Source: Candidatus Glassiibacteriota bacterium (GTDB lineage: Bacteria; Gemmatimonadota; Glassbacteria; GWA2-58-10). From it: a stretch of DNA of 5,012 bases. The notes beneath the pieces are model-generated. The model was not told the DNA's origin. It did not search any database and worked only from the letters and a program-made list of their open reading frames with translations. The translations under genes were made by a program, and so were the position numbers. The DNA lies in contig JAFGTO010000317.1 in NCBI GenBank assembly GCA_016934095.1, positions 1-5,012 on the forward strand, in the 5' to 3' direction. Of the stretch, positions 4,272 through 5,012 are shown piece by piece. Within the stretch, counting starts at the first letter, position 1. Every line of letters starts with the position of its first letter.

Positions 4272-5012
4272 TTATGGGAACCAGGTACCGTTGACATGGA
4301 AAGTCGCCTGATCGCTTCCACCGCCGGGATTGGTCAGGATTATCTGTACGTCCCTGCCGATAAGTACGCTATCGATGTCGACCCTGACCCGCACCCAGGT
4401 GGAGTTTTTATACTGCGTACTGACGACGGTAAGCCCGGTCCCGCTCTTGGTGGCGGCGATACCGCTGAGGAAAGCGCTCCCGGTAACATCTATCCAGATC
4501 GTGCCGGCGCCGGAGCTGACAGGGTTGATCTGTGCAATATTGGGCACCACCGCAACTACCTTGAAATTAGCCTGGTCAAACTGACCGTCCGGGTTGGTGG
4601 CCGTGACAGTGCCAGTGCCGGTGGAGGCGCCCGCGGAAATATTGATAGTCCCCCGCACCTCGGTGCTGTTGATGTATTGTCCCGAGACAATGGAGATACC
4701 CGGATTGCTGAAAACCACCTGTATCGCTGGCTGGAAGTTCTGTCCCTGGATGGAGACCAGTTTGTTGGTCTCCCCCTGCAGCGCCGAGTCCGGCACCACC
4801 TGGTTGATGATCGGGCCGGGCTGCTGGCCGGCGGCCAGGACTTGGAACAGGTTGTTCCCAGTGCCGGAAAGGCCGTCGGGGTTGTTGACAGTGACGTTGC
4901 GCAGCCCGGTGGCGGCGGCAGCGCCGATATTGATATCGATCAACAGCTGGCTCGACCCGTTGAAAGTGGCCGGCACGGTGAGCACGGTGATCCCGGTGCC
5001 GCTGAAAGTAAC
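4272..5012 (-). CDS. IPT/TIG-like immunoglobulin-fold repeat protein (N-terminus outside window)
   Basis: The frame is open from the window edge (5012) to a TAA at 4272-4274, giving 246 visible C-terminal residues. A GTG at 4985 is unlikely to be the start, because the repeat pattern continues upstream of it (VTFSGTGIT). The sequence is rich in Gly, Ser, Thr, Asn and Val, without Cys, and consists of tandem beta-sandwich units of about 85-90 residues. Each ends in an Asn-Pro-(Asp/Gly)-Gly turn followed by a Phe-x-Val strand (NPDGLSGTGNNLFQV, NPDGQFDQANFKV, NPGGGSDQATFHV), as in IPT/TIG domains. Such repeats occur in secreted and surface proteins and mediate binding or form stalks. The chain stops seven residues after the last repeat, with no anchor or sorting signal visible. 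It lies 27 nt before the PilP-like gene, so co-transcription is likely. Whether it is a pilus-associated protein, an adhesin or a neighbour by chance cannot be settled here. Confidence 0.8.
   Translation of the reverse strand, partial: VTFSGTGITVLTVPATFNGSSQLLIDINIGAAAATGLRNVTVNNPDGLSGTGNNLFQVLAAGQQPGPIINQVVPDSALQGETNKLVSIQGQNFQPAIQVVFSNPGISIVSGQYINSTEVRGTINISAGASTGTGTVTATNPDGQFDQANFKVVAVVPNIAQINPVSSGAGTIWIDVTGSAFLSGIAATKSGTGLTVVSTQYKNSTWVRVRVDIDSVLIGRDVQIILTNPGGGSDQATFHVNGTWFP
4293..4544 (-). repeat. IPT/TIG-like repeat, C-terminal unit
   Basis: An 84-residue unit: PNIAQINPVSSGAGTIWIDVTG opens it in two stretches (PNIAQINPVSSG, then TIWIDVTGSAF), followed by TQYKNSTWVRVRVDID and the closing VQIILTNPGGGSDQATFHV. 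QYKNSTWVRVRVDI aligns with QYINSTEVRGTINI of the preceding unit, which indicates internal duplication. Only VNGTWFP-like residues follow before the stop. Confidence 0.6.
4545..4814 (-). repeat. IPT/TIG-like repeat, second from the C-terminus
   Basis: A complete unit of 90 residues: opening strand PIINQVVPDSALQG, then LVSIQGQNFQPAIQVVF, the polar segment GQYINSTEVRGTINIS, and the closing TVTATNPDGQFDQANFKV. The layout (opening Val-Pro-Asp-Ser, Gly-x-Asn-Phe, Asn-Pro-Asp-Gly) is the most typical IPT/TIG match of the three. Confidence 0.65.
4815..5012 (-). repeat. IPT/TIG-like repeat, third from the C-terminus (partial)
   Basis: The visible part of this protein repeat begins with VTFSGTGIT, contains the strand LLIDINIGAAAATGLRNVTV and ends in NPDGLSGTGNNLFQVLA. 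It aligns with the following two units by its Asn-Pro-Asp-Gly turn and closing Phe-x-Val strand. Its first strands (usually a Pro-Asn-Ser-Gly-like segment) lie beyond the window edge. Confidence 0.6.

Overview
The window is one minus-strand gene cluster encoding the inner-membrane alignment complex and outer-membrane secretin of a type IV pilus or closely related machine (MSHA pilus or type II secretion). The organism is a Gram-negative (diderm) bacterium with moderately high GC. The secretin, the TonB-box-free PilM/N/O/P-type set and the IPT/TIG repeat protein fit many lineages, including deltaproteobacteria and uncultured FCB-type phyla, so the sequence does not fix the taxon. No rRNA, tRNA, mobile element or CRISPR array was seen.

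The layout follows transcription, from high to low coordinates. (1) 5012-4272 is the C-terminal part of an exported protein built of IPT/TIG-like immunoglobulin-fold repeats; its start lies outside the window. (2) 4244-3654 encodes a membrane-anchored PilP/GspC/MshK-like periplasmic protein. (3) 3544-1895 encodes a natural PilM-PilN fusion. (4) 1873-1328 encodes PilO. (5) 1131-1 encodes a secretin with N0/STN and N1-type domains and the beginning of the secretin core. Its C-terminal barrel lies beyond the window. This last frame is open over all 377 codons to the window edge.

These parts should assemble as follows. The PilM half sits in the cytoplasm against the assembly platform. The PilN half and PilO cross the inner membrane and pair through coiled coils and ferredoxin-like domains in the periplasm. 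The PilP-like protein bridges them to the N0/N1 domains of the secretin, through which the pilus or substrate leaves. A single-chain PilM-PilN, plus a PilP-like protein anchored by a transmembrane helix rather than a lipid, gives a set that parallels GspC-GspL-GspM-GspD of type II secretion.

Most genes are close together (27, 109 and 21 nt gaps). The 196-nt gap before the secretin is the main non-coding region. It holds a hairpin directly after the pilO stop, a sigma-54-like -24/-12 element, nested inverted repeats and a possible 25-residue micro-ORF. The 109-nt gap before the PilM-PilN gene holds two adjoining perfect dyads. I saw no convincing wholly new system. The fusion gene, the gene order and the two structured gaps deserve a second look.
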